A stretch of DNA of 64,000 nucleotides. Source: Mastacembelus armatus (lineage: Eukaryota; Chordata; Actinopteri; Synbranchiformes; Mastacembelidae). Position 1 is the stretch's first letter; each line of letters opens with the position of its first letter. Made by a program: the position numbers and the translations under genes. Location: NCBI RefSeq assembly GCF_900324485.2, contig NC_046645.1, positions 12,365,824 through 12,429,823 of the forward strand, written 5' to 3'. Under the pieces are notes generated by a model. The model saw only the letters and a program-made list of their open reading frames with translations, had not been told where the DNA came from and made no database searches. Positions 11,197 through 23,929 of the stretch are shown here, piece by piece.

Positions 11197-14100
11197 ATGT
11201 GGGCTTTTTTGCGCACCACCTTACTCTTGGTAATGTTGGTGTATTCTTGTGCTGCGTCCTCTCCTCTTTATTCCTCCTCCTGTCAGTTACAGGGACAATT
11301 TCATCTAAATGGGATGCACAAAGCTGGAGACGTGATTCTGGGTGGACTGTTTCAAGTGCATTTCTTTTCTCTCTTTCCTGACCTGTCTTTTACCTCAGAG
11401 CCACAGCAACCTATCTGCCATGGGTGAGTCTGGCAGTGAAAAAGAAGGTGGTAATAATCAATGAAGTTTGTTAGTTTGCAATTGGTCTGATGATCAAATA
11501 CTAATATGTTAGTGTCTTCATGCAGTTTTATTTCTTTCTTTATATTTTTATGTAATTATTATCGTAGAGTCGTTTTACTCATTTAATTGGGGAATCTGTA
11601 GTCGTGTAGCATGAAGATGTAAGCATGTATGTTACTGTACCTGGCATTTTCTATAGTAAGCAGTGTTATTTTGTGTTAGTTTTGATGTTCTAGGATTTAG
11701 ACAGGCCCAGACTATGGCCTTTGCTATTGATGAGATCAACAGGAACTCCAACCTGCTACCTACTGTGACTCTGGGATACCGTCTGTATGATAACTGCGTC
11801 CAACTAGGAATTGGATTCCGTGCAGCACTGTCATTAGTCAGTGGCAAAGAGGAGCAAATTATATTACAAGAGAGCTGTGCTGGAACCCCTCCAGTCCTAG
11901 GGATTGTGGGTGATTCTTCTTCTACACGTGCTATTGCCATTTCCACTGTCTTAGGGTTGTACAGAGTACCTATGGTGAGTTTTTATACCTTATGGTCTAA
12001 TTAATTATTCCATTCATTGCTTTAGATCAGTTTGACTTAATATCAAATAAAAAATTAGTTGTAAACATGAAGTAGTCAACCTTACAAATCTGACATATTC
12101 AGAATCTGTATTTTTCACAGGTGAGTTATTTTGCCACATGTTCCTGCCTGAGTGACAGGGGAAAGTTTCCATCCTTCTTTAGGACGATCCCAAGTGATGC
12201 TTTTCAGGTAAAACTCTGGCATGGTTAAGGGGTTATGGGGAAACATCCATCCATCCATCCATTTTCTATACCCGCTTTTCCTGGCTCAGGGTCACGGGGA
12301 TCTGCTGGAGCCTATCCCAGCTCTCTCTCGGGTGGAAGGCAGGGGTACACCCTGGACAGGTCACCAGTCCATCACAGGGCCACATATAGACACACAAAGA
12401 CAGACAACCTCACACACTCACACTCACTCCTACGGGCAATTTTTTAGAGTCACCAGTCAACCTAAGTTTTTGGACTGCTGGAGGAAACCGGAGTACCCGG
12501 AGTAAACCCACGCAAGCACAGGGAGAACATGCAAACTCCACACAGAAAGGCAAAACTTTTAGACACTAAAAATAACATCCCTGTGCGCCTAAGAAAATTA
12601 TATTCATATTGTTTTGAATGGAAATAATGAAACATGGGCTATGGTGATACCTTTTTAGCAGGTTTCCAGTGAAACAATATTTTAGCCTGTGCACTAAACC
12701 TCTACTCTATTTTCACTAAGGTGCGTGCTGTGATTCAGATCCTTAAAAGCTTTGGCTGGACCTGGGCAGGTCTGCTAATCAGTGATGATGACTATGGACT
12801 ACATGCTGCCCGATCCTTCCAGTCTGACTTGGCTCAGTCTGGGGGAGGTTGTCTGGCCTATTTGGAGGTTTTGCCTTGGAGCAATGACCCAGATGAACTA
12901 AGGAGAATTGTGGATGTGATGAGGAAATCCACAGCTCGGGTGGTCATTGTGTTTGCACATGAGAGTCACATGATTGACCTGATGGAAGAGGTTTGACTTG
13001 CAATAATAACTATACAATGTAATGCTTAGTTGTTCAAACTGAATAATATCATGTGTAGATGAGTATCTCATTAGAATAACATATATGCCAAAACACACCA
13101 AAATATATATGGTTTAAGTAAATAAGTCAAACTACTAACCAAAATCACCTACTGAGGGAGACTATACTAAACTCCAGTTATATGATATGATATGCATCAT
13201 TTGCTAATAATACTCTGCAAAAAGAGGTGTTGCATCTATGCATGAATTACTAAACAAGACATCCACCATGCAAACTGTTTATAGTTCAGACAACCGGACA
13301 ATTTAACAGCATAGAGCAGAAAAAGTAATATTGTATTTTCTATTATTTAACACAGGTGGTGAGACAGAATGTAACAGGCCTACAGTGGATTGCCAGTGAA
13401 GCCTGGACATCAGCTGCTGTGCTGCAGACCCCACGCCTCTTGCTGTACCTGGGTGGCACACTGGGCATCGCCATCCGTCGAGGAGAAATACCAGGGCTCA
13501 GGGACTTCCTCTTACAAATACATCCTGACCTCCACCAAAACAACAGCTATGGAAATAACCTGGTGAGAACCGTAACCTCAGCTTTACTATGTGATCTGGA
13601 AAGAATAAAATATTTGCCAAGGTTTATTACAGACATTTTTTAAATATATTTTAGGTAAAGCAGTTTTGGGAATACACATTTGAGTGTAGATTTGCACCAC
13701 CTCCAGCAGGCTGGGTGGAGGCTGGGGGAGCACTATGCACTGGACAGGAGGATTTAGAGAATGTGGAGACTGAGTACATGGACATTTCAAACCTCAGGTC
13801 AGAGTATAATGTTTACAAGGCTGTGTATGCTCTGGCTTATGCCCTTCATGACATGCTGCAGTGTGAGCCAGGGAGAGGGCCTTTCAGTGGGCACAGCTGT
13901 GGGAGTTTGCAAAGACTGGAGCCATGGCAGGTGGGATATCAACTTACACTGCACCTGGTGACTGAAACTGGTGCTTGAGTTTTTGAGAAGCATTTAGAGT
14001 ACAGGATTAAATACGAAGGTGTGAGATTATTATTTGTAAAGTGAATATCAGAAGTGATATCAGAAAAGATTTTTCTTATCACTGGGTCAAGGCAGCAGAT

Positions 14101-15615
14101 AGTATGAAATGATTATTGAATGCAATTTTTTTCGTTTACCCCCTTGTGTTTTTCTCTTTCCCTCATTCTGGTTTTTGTAGCTTGTGTATTACTTGGAAAA
14201 AGTCAACTTCACCACATCATTTGGTGACCAAGTGTCATTTGATGAGAACGGTGATGTATTACCAATATATGACATCATGAACTGGCTGTGGCTTCCTGAT
14301 GGAAGAGCTGAAGTTCAGAGTGTAGGTGAGGTTAAGAGGTCGCCCTTCAAAGGTGAAGAACTCACACTTGATGAAGACAAAATCTATTGGAACTTTGAAT
14401 CTAAAAAGGTTATTTCTGATTTTTCAGACCCCATTCTTTTGGCCAATGGATAAGTCATTACAGCAGTGTAAAATATTGTGGAACAATATTTTTACTTTTT
14501 CTCCCTTTAGCCACCCAGATCAGTCTGTAGTGAGAGTTGTCCTCCAGGTACCCGCATGGCCAGAAAAAAGGGGGAACCTGTCTGCTGCTTTGACTGCATC
14601 CCTTGTTCTGAGGGAAAGATCAGCAATGAGACTGGTTGGTGTTCACGTTTTAAACACAGTATTTTGGAGATGTACACTGAATAATCATTTTCCTATTTTT
14701 ACAGACTCCATGGAGTGCACCAGCTGTCCAGATGACTTCTGGTCCAGTCCCCAGCGTGACCACTGCGTTCCTAAGGAATCAGAGTTCCTCTCCTATCATG
14801 AACCTCTGGGCGTTTGCTTGGCAGCCACATCACTTCTGGGCACATTTATCTGTGCTGTTGTCCTGGGGATCTTCACCTACAATCACAGCACACCTATAGT
14901 ACGTGCCAACAATTCAGAACTGAGTTTCCAGCTAATACTGTCACTCAAATTATGTTTCCTCTGTTCACTGCTGTTTATTGGACGACCACAACTGTGGACG
15001 TGTCAGCTGAGACATGCAGCATTTGGGATCAGCTTTGTGCTTTGTGTCTCATGTATCCTGGTTAAGACCATGGTGGTTCTGGCTGTGTTCAAGGCCTCCA
15101 AACCTGGAGATGGAGCCAAACTCAAATGGTTTGGTGCTGTGCAACAAAGAGGGACAGTTTTGGTTCTTACTTCAATCCAAGCAGCAATCTGCACAGTCTG
15201 GATTGTCTCTTCTTCACCAGCTCCTCATAAAAACACTCAATACCACAATGACAAGATAGTTTATGAGTGTGTAGTTGGGTCCACAGTAGGTTTTGCAGTG
15301 TTACTTGGCTACATTGGCTTACTGGCTATCCTCAGTTTCCTGTTAGCATTTCTGGCAAGGAATCTTCCAGACAACTTCAATGAGGCCAAACTCATCACTT
15401 TCAGCATGTTGATCTTCTGTGCTGTGTGGGTGGCATTTGTCCCTGCTTATATCAGCTCACCAGGCAAATATGCAGATGCAGTGGAGGTATTTGCCATTCT
15501 TGCCTCAGGTTTTGGCCTCTTGGTGTCACTGTTTGGACCCAAATGTTACATAATCCTGCTGAGACCAGAGAGAAACACAAAGAAAGCAATCATGGGTCGA
15601 ACAATTAAGTCATAA
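11197..15615 (+). CDS. OlfC/V2R-like class C chemoreceptor, gene C
   Basis: Nine exons: 11197-11423, 11680-11974, 12121-12207, 12721-12990, 13356-13562, 13655-13930, 14181-14408, 14511-14634, 14705-15615. Spliced frame is open for 874 residues. Start chosen at MWAFLRTT to match D; an in-frame ATG five codons upstream (11182) is possible. Domain order and exon plan are as in B: flytrap (exons 1-7), cysteine-rich domain (exon 8 and start of 9), seven helices (exon 9). VSYFAT, TIPSD, DDDYG and IASEAW are kept. Intron 3 (513 bases) has taken in a SINE that B and D lack; intron 4 (365 bases) shows nothing. Exon 9 differs from D in TM1 and ICL1 (NHSTPIV) but the TM3-TM7 part is almost the same. AATAAA at 15712 may end the transcript. 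Probable amino-acid olfactory receptor. Confidence 0.93.
12245..12552 (-). mobile_element. tRNA-derived SINE, 5'-truncated, in intron 3 of gene C
   Basis: Read on the plus strand it starts with (CATC)n, then CTGGAGCCTATCCCAGCTCT, ACACCCTGGACAGGTCACCA and ends CATGCAAACTCCACACAGAA. Its tail lies at the plus-strand left, so the element is on the minus strand, opposite to the gene. The tRNA-like head is missing. The flanks match intron 3 of B on both sides, so the insertion is specific to C. Confidence 0.8.
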
Positions 15616-16899
15616 AAATGAAACATGCTTTCATAAGACAGAATTAAGGCATTGGCCCTTTACCAAATGCAGGCAGAAAAATATGTTAATAGCAATTATG
15701 CATGGCTGGGAAATAAATGCTGATGCCAAATAGATATATTTGGATGACTGCTTACATTTGGATTACAATTTGTATCATATACGTGTAGATAAATAAAGAC
15801 ACACTGCGTGGAAAGTGAGATTCTCATCCCTGTGGATGCAAAAGGACTTTTTGAATCACCGACAGTTATCGACCATTCACAACCTGTTGAGTCCCCATTT
15901 TCAGGTGGCAGAAACAACTGGCAGTATACCAGTGTGGGGGTGAGGGCAGCATCAGCAGAGGTGTGAATGACTGGGATATCATATAAATCACAATGAAATC
16001 ATCTCACAGTTATAACTGTACGTCAGCAATATATAGCTCCAGGACCAGGCATGCTTGCCAAAGGTAAGGAGAGAGAGAGAGCACCAAATATCAGTCATTA
16101 GTGAGAGGGCGCCTACCTGATGACCATGTAGACTTGCTTGCACTCTCACACCCACACTGAAGATCTATAGGGCTGGTGTATTTTGTCCAAAGGAATTATG
16201 GAGAGAATGAATGTATCTGATAGCATTAGTAGGTCAGTGAGGAGAGGGCAAAAAGTGATGTATAATATGAGACAAGGTTTATGATAAATTTATGGTTGGA
16301 GAGTGGTCTTGCTGAGGGCCCTTGAAGATTTATGATGACATGGCTTGATAACCTGCTCTTTGGGGTCAACCTAAACTGGGAGCTTCTGTAGAAAGGCTCA
16401 TCCATTTCTTGGCACACATCAGGGTACAGGAAGTGGGGAAACCTTCGAACATAAGAATCTTCTACCAGAAGTCCAGGTGGTGACAGAAACAAATGAAAAC
16501 AAAAATGAAATGGTCAGTACTGAAGTACCTCAACAACCCTGATAGTTAAACTTCCGGACCACAGAATACACGTCACACAATTCTGTTCACTGGCTGAGTA
16601 GACCAGTCATAAATGAATTGAAATTGATATTTAAAATTACTGAAGTGTGCTTTTACAGCACTTAAATCTAATGCAGAAGAAGAAAGATGGGGACAACAAA
16701 ATCTAGAGGGGTAATCTGTCTTGCATACAGGCCTCTGCAGGACGGATCATATCTGTTACATGACAATTTACTGAGTGCCAGCCAGATGCAATAACCATGC
16801 ATCAAAGACAGTGATATAAATAATATAGATATGTATTTCACCAAATGTCTTCGTATCCAGTTGCTACCATCTAGTGGACTTTTTATTAAACGCTTATCC
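15616..16899. other. Intergenic DNA, no gene seen
   Basis: 3' flank of C. It contains the AATAAA at 15712 and a short GA run near 16070. The open frames are short and match nothing I know. Confidence 0.4.
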
Positions 16900-17080
16900 T
16901 TGCACATCCAGGATCACGGTAACCTGAAGCCAATAGCAGCTGACAGCGACAGGCAGGGTACACCCTGGACATATCACCAGTGTATCACAAGACTGGCACA
17001 TAGGGACAAACCCTAACATTCACACCTATGGGCAGTTTAGACTAACTAATTAGCCTAATCCCACACTGCATGTGTTTGGA
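16900..17080 (-). mobile_element. Decayed tRNA-derived SINE body
   Basis: Plus-strand words GGCAGGGTACACCCTGGACA, CACCTATGGGCAGTTTAGAC and TGCATGTGTTTGGACTGG are the middle of the SINE seen at 36685. It is clearly older than the other copies, with no recognisable tail or head. Confidence 0.6.
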
Positions 17081-17171
17081 CTGGTTATTCATTACGTTAA
17101 TCTAGAATGGAAAGGTTGCTAAAATGTGAGAGGGGGCATTAAAAATGCATATAGTCATTCTTCCTCAGAAC

Positions 17172-17296
17172 AAAATCAGTCTCAAATGCATTTTTAGGCC
17201 CTGCCCCTATGTCTTACTCTGCATTAATAGGAGGTGTGCAAGCGTGAGCAACATTTTAAATCAATAAAAGGGAGTGGCATAGCAATAAATCTTGGC
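17172..17296 (+). promoter_or_regulatory. Conserved upstream module of gene D
   Basis: AAATGCATTTTTAGGCC, TGCCCCTATGTC, GCATTAATAGGAGGTGTGC, an A/T-rich TTTAAATCAATAAAAGGG, then GTGGCATAGCAATAAATC. Order and spacing match the modules of B and C. It ends about 35 bases before the start codon. Confidence 0.55.
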
Positions 17297-17330
17297 TTGA
17301 CTGGCCTCAGAGAAAGGTTCAACTGAAATA

Positions 17331-20300
17331 ATGTGGGCATTTTTAGGCACCAACTTGCTCTTACTCATGCTGTTTTATTCCTACAAATCCTCTGCTGTGT
17401 CCTCCCCTCTTTATTCCTCCTCCTGTCAATTACAGAGACAGTTTCATCTCAATGGGATGCACAAACCTGGAGATGTGATTCTGGGTGGATTGTTTAAAAT
17501 CCACTTCTTTTCTGTGTTTCCTGATCTGTCTTTTACCTCTGAGCCAGAACAACCAACCTGTCATGGGTGAGTCTGCCAGGAAAACAGCAACTAACAGAAG
17601 GTAGTGAAAATCAGAATAATCAATAAGCTTCATTGTTTGTTAGATTTGTAACAATACAAGATTAACAAGTTTGGAGTAATTGTCTCGTGTTTCATTTTTA
17701 TAGGAAGCAGTTGCAACTTTATGTTATTTTGATGTTTTGATTAATAGTTTGCAATTAGTCTGATAATCAAATAATAATATGAAACAAATGAATTTTATAT
17801 TTATGCAGTTTTAAACATAGTTTTATTTCTTCTTTATTTGTATTTTCATTTTTATAATAACCAGTGTTATTTTGTGTTAGTTTTGATATTCTAGGATTTA
17901 GACAGGCCCAGACTATGGCCTTTGCTATTGATGAGATCAACAGGAACTCCAACCTGCTACCTACTGTGACTCTGGGATACCGTCTGTATGATAACTGCCT
18001 CCAACTAGGAATTGGATTCCGTGCAGCACTGTCATTAGTCAGTGGTAAAGAGGAGAAAATTATATTACAAGAGAGCTGTGCTGGAACCCCTTCAGTCCTA
18101 GGGATTGTGGGGGAATCTGCCTCTACACCTTCTGTTGCTGTCTCTTCTGTCTTAGGCTTGTACAGAGTACCTATGGTGAGGTTTTATACCTTATCATCTA
18201 CTAACTAGTTTGTCTAATTTTCATTTAGTTTAGAATTTTGTGTCAAATTGAAAAGATCAAGGAGTTTACCTTTCAAAATATGCATTTGTGTTTTTGACAG
18301 GTGAGTTATTTTGCCACATGTTCCTGCCTGAGTGACCGGAAGAAGTTTCCATCCTTCTTTAGGACGATCCCAAGTGATGCTTTTCAGGTAAAACTCTATC
18401 AATGTATATAATAAAGTATATGCAGGTAAAAAAAAGTATCAGGTACAATATTCCTATATTGCAAAGAAAAATATATTCATCTTTTGCTTCATCCATCTTG
18501 TTTTATGTGTCACTGATTGTTTCATGGTTGCAGCATTTCAACCTGTGCACTAGTAACCATCACAAAAACCATAAAGAAAATAATATTCATATTGTTTTGA
18601 ATGGAAATAATAAAACATGGGCTATTGTGATACCTTTTTAGCAGGTTTCCAGTGAAATAATATTTTAGCCTGTGCACTAAACCTCTACTCTATTTTCACT
18701 AAGGTGCGTGCTGTGATTCAGGTTCTAAAACATTTTGACTGGACCTGGGCAGGTCTGCTGGTCAGTGATGATGACTATGGACTACATGTTGCCCGATCCT
18801 TCCAGTCTGACTTGGCTCAGTCTGGGGGAGGTTGTCTGGCCTATTTGGAGGTTTTGCCTTGGAGCAATGACCCAGATGAACTAAGGAGAATTGTGGATGT
18901 GATGAGGAAATCCACAGCTCGGGTGGTCATTGTGTTTGCACATGAGAGTCACATGATTGACCTGATGGAAGAGGTTTGGCTTGGAATACAACTATAACCT
19001 GATGTTTTATTTGTCAGACTAAAAGATATGACATGGCAGACTAGCCCCTAACAGATATGTTGAACTGAATAAATTCATTACCGATTACACTGAACCTCAT
19101 CTACAATGACAACTTTCACTATGCATAAATTTACTGACCATTTAAACTAAGCTGTTAATTTCAGAAGGCTAGACAGTATATTAGTGGGATTACAGGAGAA
19201 GGTTATGTATTTACTGTAACACACAGGTGGTGAGACAGAATGTAACAGGCCTACAGTGGATTGCCAGTGAAGCCTGGACATCAGCAACTGCTGCACTGCA
19301 GACCCCACGCCTCTTGCTGTACCTGGGTGGCACACTAGGCATCGCCATCCGTCGAGGAGAAATACCAGGCCTCAGGGACTTCCTCTTACAAATACATCCT
19401 GACCTCCACCAAAACAACAGCTATGGAAATAACCTGGTGAGAACCTCAACCAGCCTTGTTATGTGATCTGAAAAGAATAAAATATTTGCCAAAGTTTATA
19501 ACAGAAATTTTTGAATATATTTTAGGTAAATCAGTTTTGGGAATACACATTTGAGTGTAGATTTGCACCACCTCCAGCAGGCTGGGTGGAGGCTGGGGGA
19601 GCACTATGCACTGGACAGGAGGATTTAGAGAATGTGGAGACTGAGTTCATGGACATTTCAAACCTCAGGCCTGAGTATAATGTTTACAAGGCTGTGTATG
19701 CTCTGGCTTATGCCCTTCATGACATGCTGCAGTGTGAACCAGGGAGAGGGCCTTTCAGTGGGCACAGCTGTGGGAGTTTGCAAAGACTGGAGCCATGGCA
19801 GGTGGGAAATCAACTTACACTGCACCTGGTGATTGAATCTAGTGCTTGATTTTTTCTTGCTGAGAAGCATTTAGAGTACAAGATTAAATATAAAGCTGTG
19901 AGATTGTTGATTGTAAAGTGAATATCACATAGCTGAAAAGATTTTTCTTATCACTGGGTCACAGCAGTTATGTCTATATAATGTCACTACGTATGTAGTA
20001 ATAGTTTCATATTTTCATAAACAGAATGGAGTTTATTATTGATTACGATGTACCATGATGCTCAGTGTGTTCATGAAGAATATAATAATTTTTCTTATTC
20101 ATCATGTTGTCCCTGATCCTTGTTTTTCTCTTTCCCTCATTCTGGTTTTTGTAGCTTGTGTATTACTTGGAAAAAGTCAACTTCACCACATCATTTGGTG
20201 ACCAAGTGTCATTTGATGAGAACGGTGATGTATTACCAATATATGACATCATGAACTGGCTGTGGCTTCCTGATGGAAGAGCTGAAGTTCAGAGTGTAGG

Positions 20301-21589
20301 TGAGGTTAAGAGGTCGCCCTTCAAAGGTGAAGAACTCACACTTGATGAAGACAAAATCTACTGGAACTTTGAATCTAAAAAGGTTATTTCTGATTTTTCA
20401 GACCCCATTCTTTTGGCCAATGGATAAGTCATTACAGCAGTGTAAAATATTGTGGAATAATATTTTTACTTTTTCTCCCTTTAGCCACCCAGGTCAGTGT
20501 GTAGTGAGAGTTGTCCTCCAGGTACCCGCATGGCCAGAAAAAAGGGGGAACCTGTCTGCTGCTTTGACTGCATCCCTTGTTCTGAGGGAAAGATCAGCAA
20601 TGAGACTGGTTGGTGTTCACTTTTTAAACACAGTATTTTGGAGATGTACACTGAATAATCATTTTCCTATTTTTACAGACTCCATGGAGTGCACCAGCTG
20701 TCCAGATGACTTCTGGTCCAGTCCCCAGCGTGACCACTGTGTTCCTAAGAAAACAGAGTTCCTCTCCTACCAAGAACCTCTGGGTATTTGTTTGACAGCC
20801 ACATCACTGCTGGGCACATTTATCTGTGCTGTTGTCCTGGGGATTTTTATCTATCATCGCAGTACACCTATAGTACGTGCCAACAATTCTGAACTGAGTT
20901 TCCAGTTAATACTGTCACTAAAATTATGTTTCCTCTGCTCACTGCTGTTTATTGGACGACCACAACTGTGGACGTGTCAGCTGAGACATGCAGCATTTGG
21001 GATCAGCTTTGTGCTTTGTGTCTCATGTATCCTGGTTAAGACCATGGTGGTTCTGGCTGTGTTCCAGGCCTCCAAGCCTGGAGGTGGAGCCAAACTCAAG
21101 TGGTTTGGTGCTGTGCAACAAAGAGGGACAGTTTTCACTCTTACTTCAATTCAAGCAGCAATCTGTGCTGTCTGGCTTGTCTCTTCTTCACCAGCTCCTC
21201 ATAAAAACACTCAATACCACAATGACAAGATAGTTTATGAGTGTGTAGTTGGGTCCACAGTAGGTTTTGCAGTGTTACTTGGCTACATTGGCTTACTGGC
21301 TACCCTCAGTTTCCTGTTAGCATTTCTGGCAAGGAATCTTCCAGACAACTTCAATGAGGCCAAACTCATCACTTTCAGCATGTTGATCTTCTGTGCTGTG
21401 TGGGTGGCATTTGTCCCTGCTTATATCAGCTCACCAGGCAAATATGCAGATGCAGTGGAGGTATTTGCCATTCTTGCCTCCAGTTTTGGCCTCTTGGTGT
21501 CACTGTTTGGACCCAAATGTTATATAATCCTGCTGAGACCAGAGAAAAACACAAAGAAAGCAATCATGGGTCGAGACCCTGTTTCCTAG
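17331..21589 (+). CDS. OlfC/V2R-like class C chemoreceptor, gene D
   Basis: Nine exons: 17331-17566, 17881-18175, 18301-18387, 18704-18973, 19227-19436, 19526-19801, 20155-20382, 20485-20608, 20679-21589. They join to 878 residues without a stop. Exon 1 ends in phase 2 (CHG), exon 8 in phase 1, all others in phase 0. The start at MWAFLGTN is followed by a hydrophobic signal peptide. Flytrap about residues 25-530, cysteine-rich domain 535-605, seven helices about 610-860. VSYFAT, TIPSD, DDDYG and IASEAW are the amino-acid-pocket marks. Canonical V2R exon 3 is split here into exons 3-6 (87, 270, 210 and 276 bases). Introns 1, 3 and 6 slightly exceed 300 bases and show nothing else. Last plus-strand gene, facing E tail to tail. 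Probable olfactory receptor; ligand unknown. Confidence 0.94.
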
Positions 21590-21739
21590 GAGAGAAAAGT
21601 ACATTTTCTTTCTAAAATACATATATACAGGTAACAGGTAGCTGTTCTGAATTTGAATAGTAATGCAGTTTAAATACTCATATAGTAATATATTAATACA
21701 TTAATATTAATGTATTAATATTATATTAATGGAATTTAC
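21590..21739. other. 3' flank of gene D
   Basis: Short AT-rich stretch with repeated TTAATA words near 21690-21730, between the stop codon of D and the LINE fossil. No gene. Confidence 0.4.
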
Positions 21740-23880
21740 CCACTTGCCACTGCAGATGGTCTTTTTCTCCTCCATGCTCGGGTCCTCTACCAGAGGCCTC
21801 TGAGTTTGAGGGTTCTGCACAATATCTAAGCTGTTTTTATTTAGGACTGCACTCTTTTGGAGAGAGGTCTCAGATTTTCCAGGCATCTGATGGAGTCAGT
21901 CTCCCAGTTTGTGGGTCTGATCTGTTCTGATTACCGAGGACTACTGTTGCCTTCACTTTCCACATCTTTTCTAGCTCTTCTTTCAGCCCTTGGTATTCCT
22001 CATTCCTCTTGTTCCATCTCTCTGATGTTGCTATCGCTTCGGATTGTTAAATCTATCACTATGACCTTGCGTGGCTTTGTCTACCACTACTGTGTCCGGT
22101 CGGTTAGCCATTACCAGTTTGTCAGTCTGTATTTGGAAGTCCCACAAGATCTAAGCCTGGTCACTCTCAACCACCTTCAGCACAGATCTTTCTGTGCCAC
22201 TTGGTTATGTATGTACGTCCTGCCTGCTTGCATCTTTTCATCCTACTGTTATGTCCTGCATTGGCTCAGGGGCCTCTTTGCACAGCCTACATCTGGCGTC
22301 CTGTCTCGTGTGACAGACACCAGCCTTTATTGACCTTGTACTTAGGGCTTGTTCCTGTGCTGCCATGATTAGTGCCTCTGTGCTGTCTTTCAGTCCAGCT
22401 TTGTCCAGCCACCGGTAGGATTTTTCAATATCATCTACTTCTTCTATCTGCCTGTGATTCATACCATGAAGGGGTTTGCCCTTCCCTGATGGTTCTTGCT
22501 CTTCTTTTTCTGTTTCCCCAGGTTTCTGCTGCCTGAGGTTTTTACTAAGCACGTCGTCACATGAGCCCATCTTCCTGATGTACTCATGTATCTTTACTGT
22601 TTCATCTTGAAAAGTGGCTCTGATGCTCAACCTGCTTCCTTTTGCTTAGTGTACAGTCTCAGGATGCTTCATTGTCTTAATGTCACTGACCAGGTTATTA
22701 TACCAGCAGGGTATTTGTTGACCAGCAGGGCATAGGTGTTGATAGCCCGGACCTTGTTCTTCCCTTGTTCAGCTGACTTCTCAGGACTTGCCTTACTCTT
22801 TGTAGATATTTGGCTGTTGCTACTCTCTTTGCAGCCTCTTCATGGTTCCCAGTTGCCTGTGGGATTCCAAGGTACTTTTAGCCTGTCCTCAGCATCCGCT
22901 GTTGCCATCTGGTAGTACAATCCCCTTGGTTCTGCACTACCTTCCCTCTTCTTGTGACCATCCAACTATGCTTATCCAATTCAAATGACATTCCATTGTC
23001 ATTGCTGTAGATCCTAGTGGTATGGAGCAGTGAGTCGATGTATCATTCACTCCTGGCATAGAGCTTGATGTCATCCATGTAGAGGAGGTGCTGGTGGTTG
23101 CTCCAATCCGTAGTCAGTATCTGATGATTTCACTGATTGGGTTCAGACGTGCAGAACAGCAGCAGGGACAGGGCATCTCCTTGGTATATACAAATAGTTG
23201 TATGATTGGCTTGAAGTTGGCCTCTAGATTTGTTTTCCACATTCCAACTGAGTTCTTGAAGAAGGGTTTTTAAAGTCTGATGTTGATGTACGGTTTCATG
23301 GATCCTGGAATGCAGTCTTGCAGTCTTGGTGACTGGTTTATCTACCAGTAGTTGGTGCTTAGCCCTTCCTAACAATTTCTTTATGGGCCATGATCATGTA
23401 TTGATGCATGTGCCTACTCATCTGATCTGCTATGATGCCTGACAGGATTTTCCATTTTGTACAGAGGCAAGTTATTGGATGGTAGTTGGATGAGACTGAC
23501 CCCTTCTTGGGATCCTTCAGGATTAGGACTGTCCTGCCATCAGTTAACCATTCAGGGTTAGGTCCCATCCACTAGCAGCTAGTTTATTTGTGTAGGCAAT
23601 CATGGAGTGAGGTTAACTTCTTTAGCCAGTTGGCATGGATAACGTCTGGGCCTGGTGCTGTCCAGTCATGTTTGAGACTCTTCTCTGATGTCTGCCACTG
23701 TGGTTATTACTGGACCATGTTCAGGGAAGTTGCTGTGGTCTGTTCTTTGGTCCACGAGCAACTGAGCATTGTTATGTGATGCTTCCTTCTCTCAGATGCT
23801 CTTGCAGTATTGTTCAGTCACCAGTGGGTCTGCTTTTAGATTATAATCCAATGACAGTACTCTTTGAATGGCCCAGTGAA
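21740..23880 (-). mobile_element. LINE fossil with restriction-like-endonuclease type ORF (R2/R4-like clade)
   Basis: Minus-strand pieces follow one fish LINE protein in order. N-terminal side at 23590-23760 (PVITTVADIREES-like). RT domain: TDGRTVLILKDPKKGS at about 23540, GRAKHQLLVDK near 23350, IYQGDALSLLLFC near 23170, and the catalytic YMDD at 23070-23081 (LLYMDDIKLYA). C-terminal part at 22238-22630 with HEYIRKMGS, HRQIEEVDDIEKSY and a CRLCKEAPEP zinc-finger motif that precedes the endonuclease in this group. The 3' end reaches about 21740. Frame is broken several times and parts are deleted. No target-site duplication was identified. Its 5' side is cut into by the E/F duplication border at 23731. 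Confidence 0.8.
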
Positions 23881-23929
23881 AAAAATCTGGTTTATTCTTC
23901 TTGCTTCTATTTCTATCGTTCAGGTTTAC

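Noticed and set aside
14326-15615. A 429-codon open frame starting inside exon 7 and running to the stop of gene C (and the like at 20300-21589; shorter ones at 449 and 8083)
   Set aside because: It reads exon 7 and exon 8 in a wrong frame and passes through introns 7 and 8. Only its last part (exon 9) is the true receptor frame. The AG/GT borders and the cysteine motif of exon 8 in another frame settle it.
16226-16492. 88-codon open frame on the minus strand between C and D
   Set aside because: No recognisable domain, no paralog elsewhere in the array and no splice context. Likely chance.
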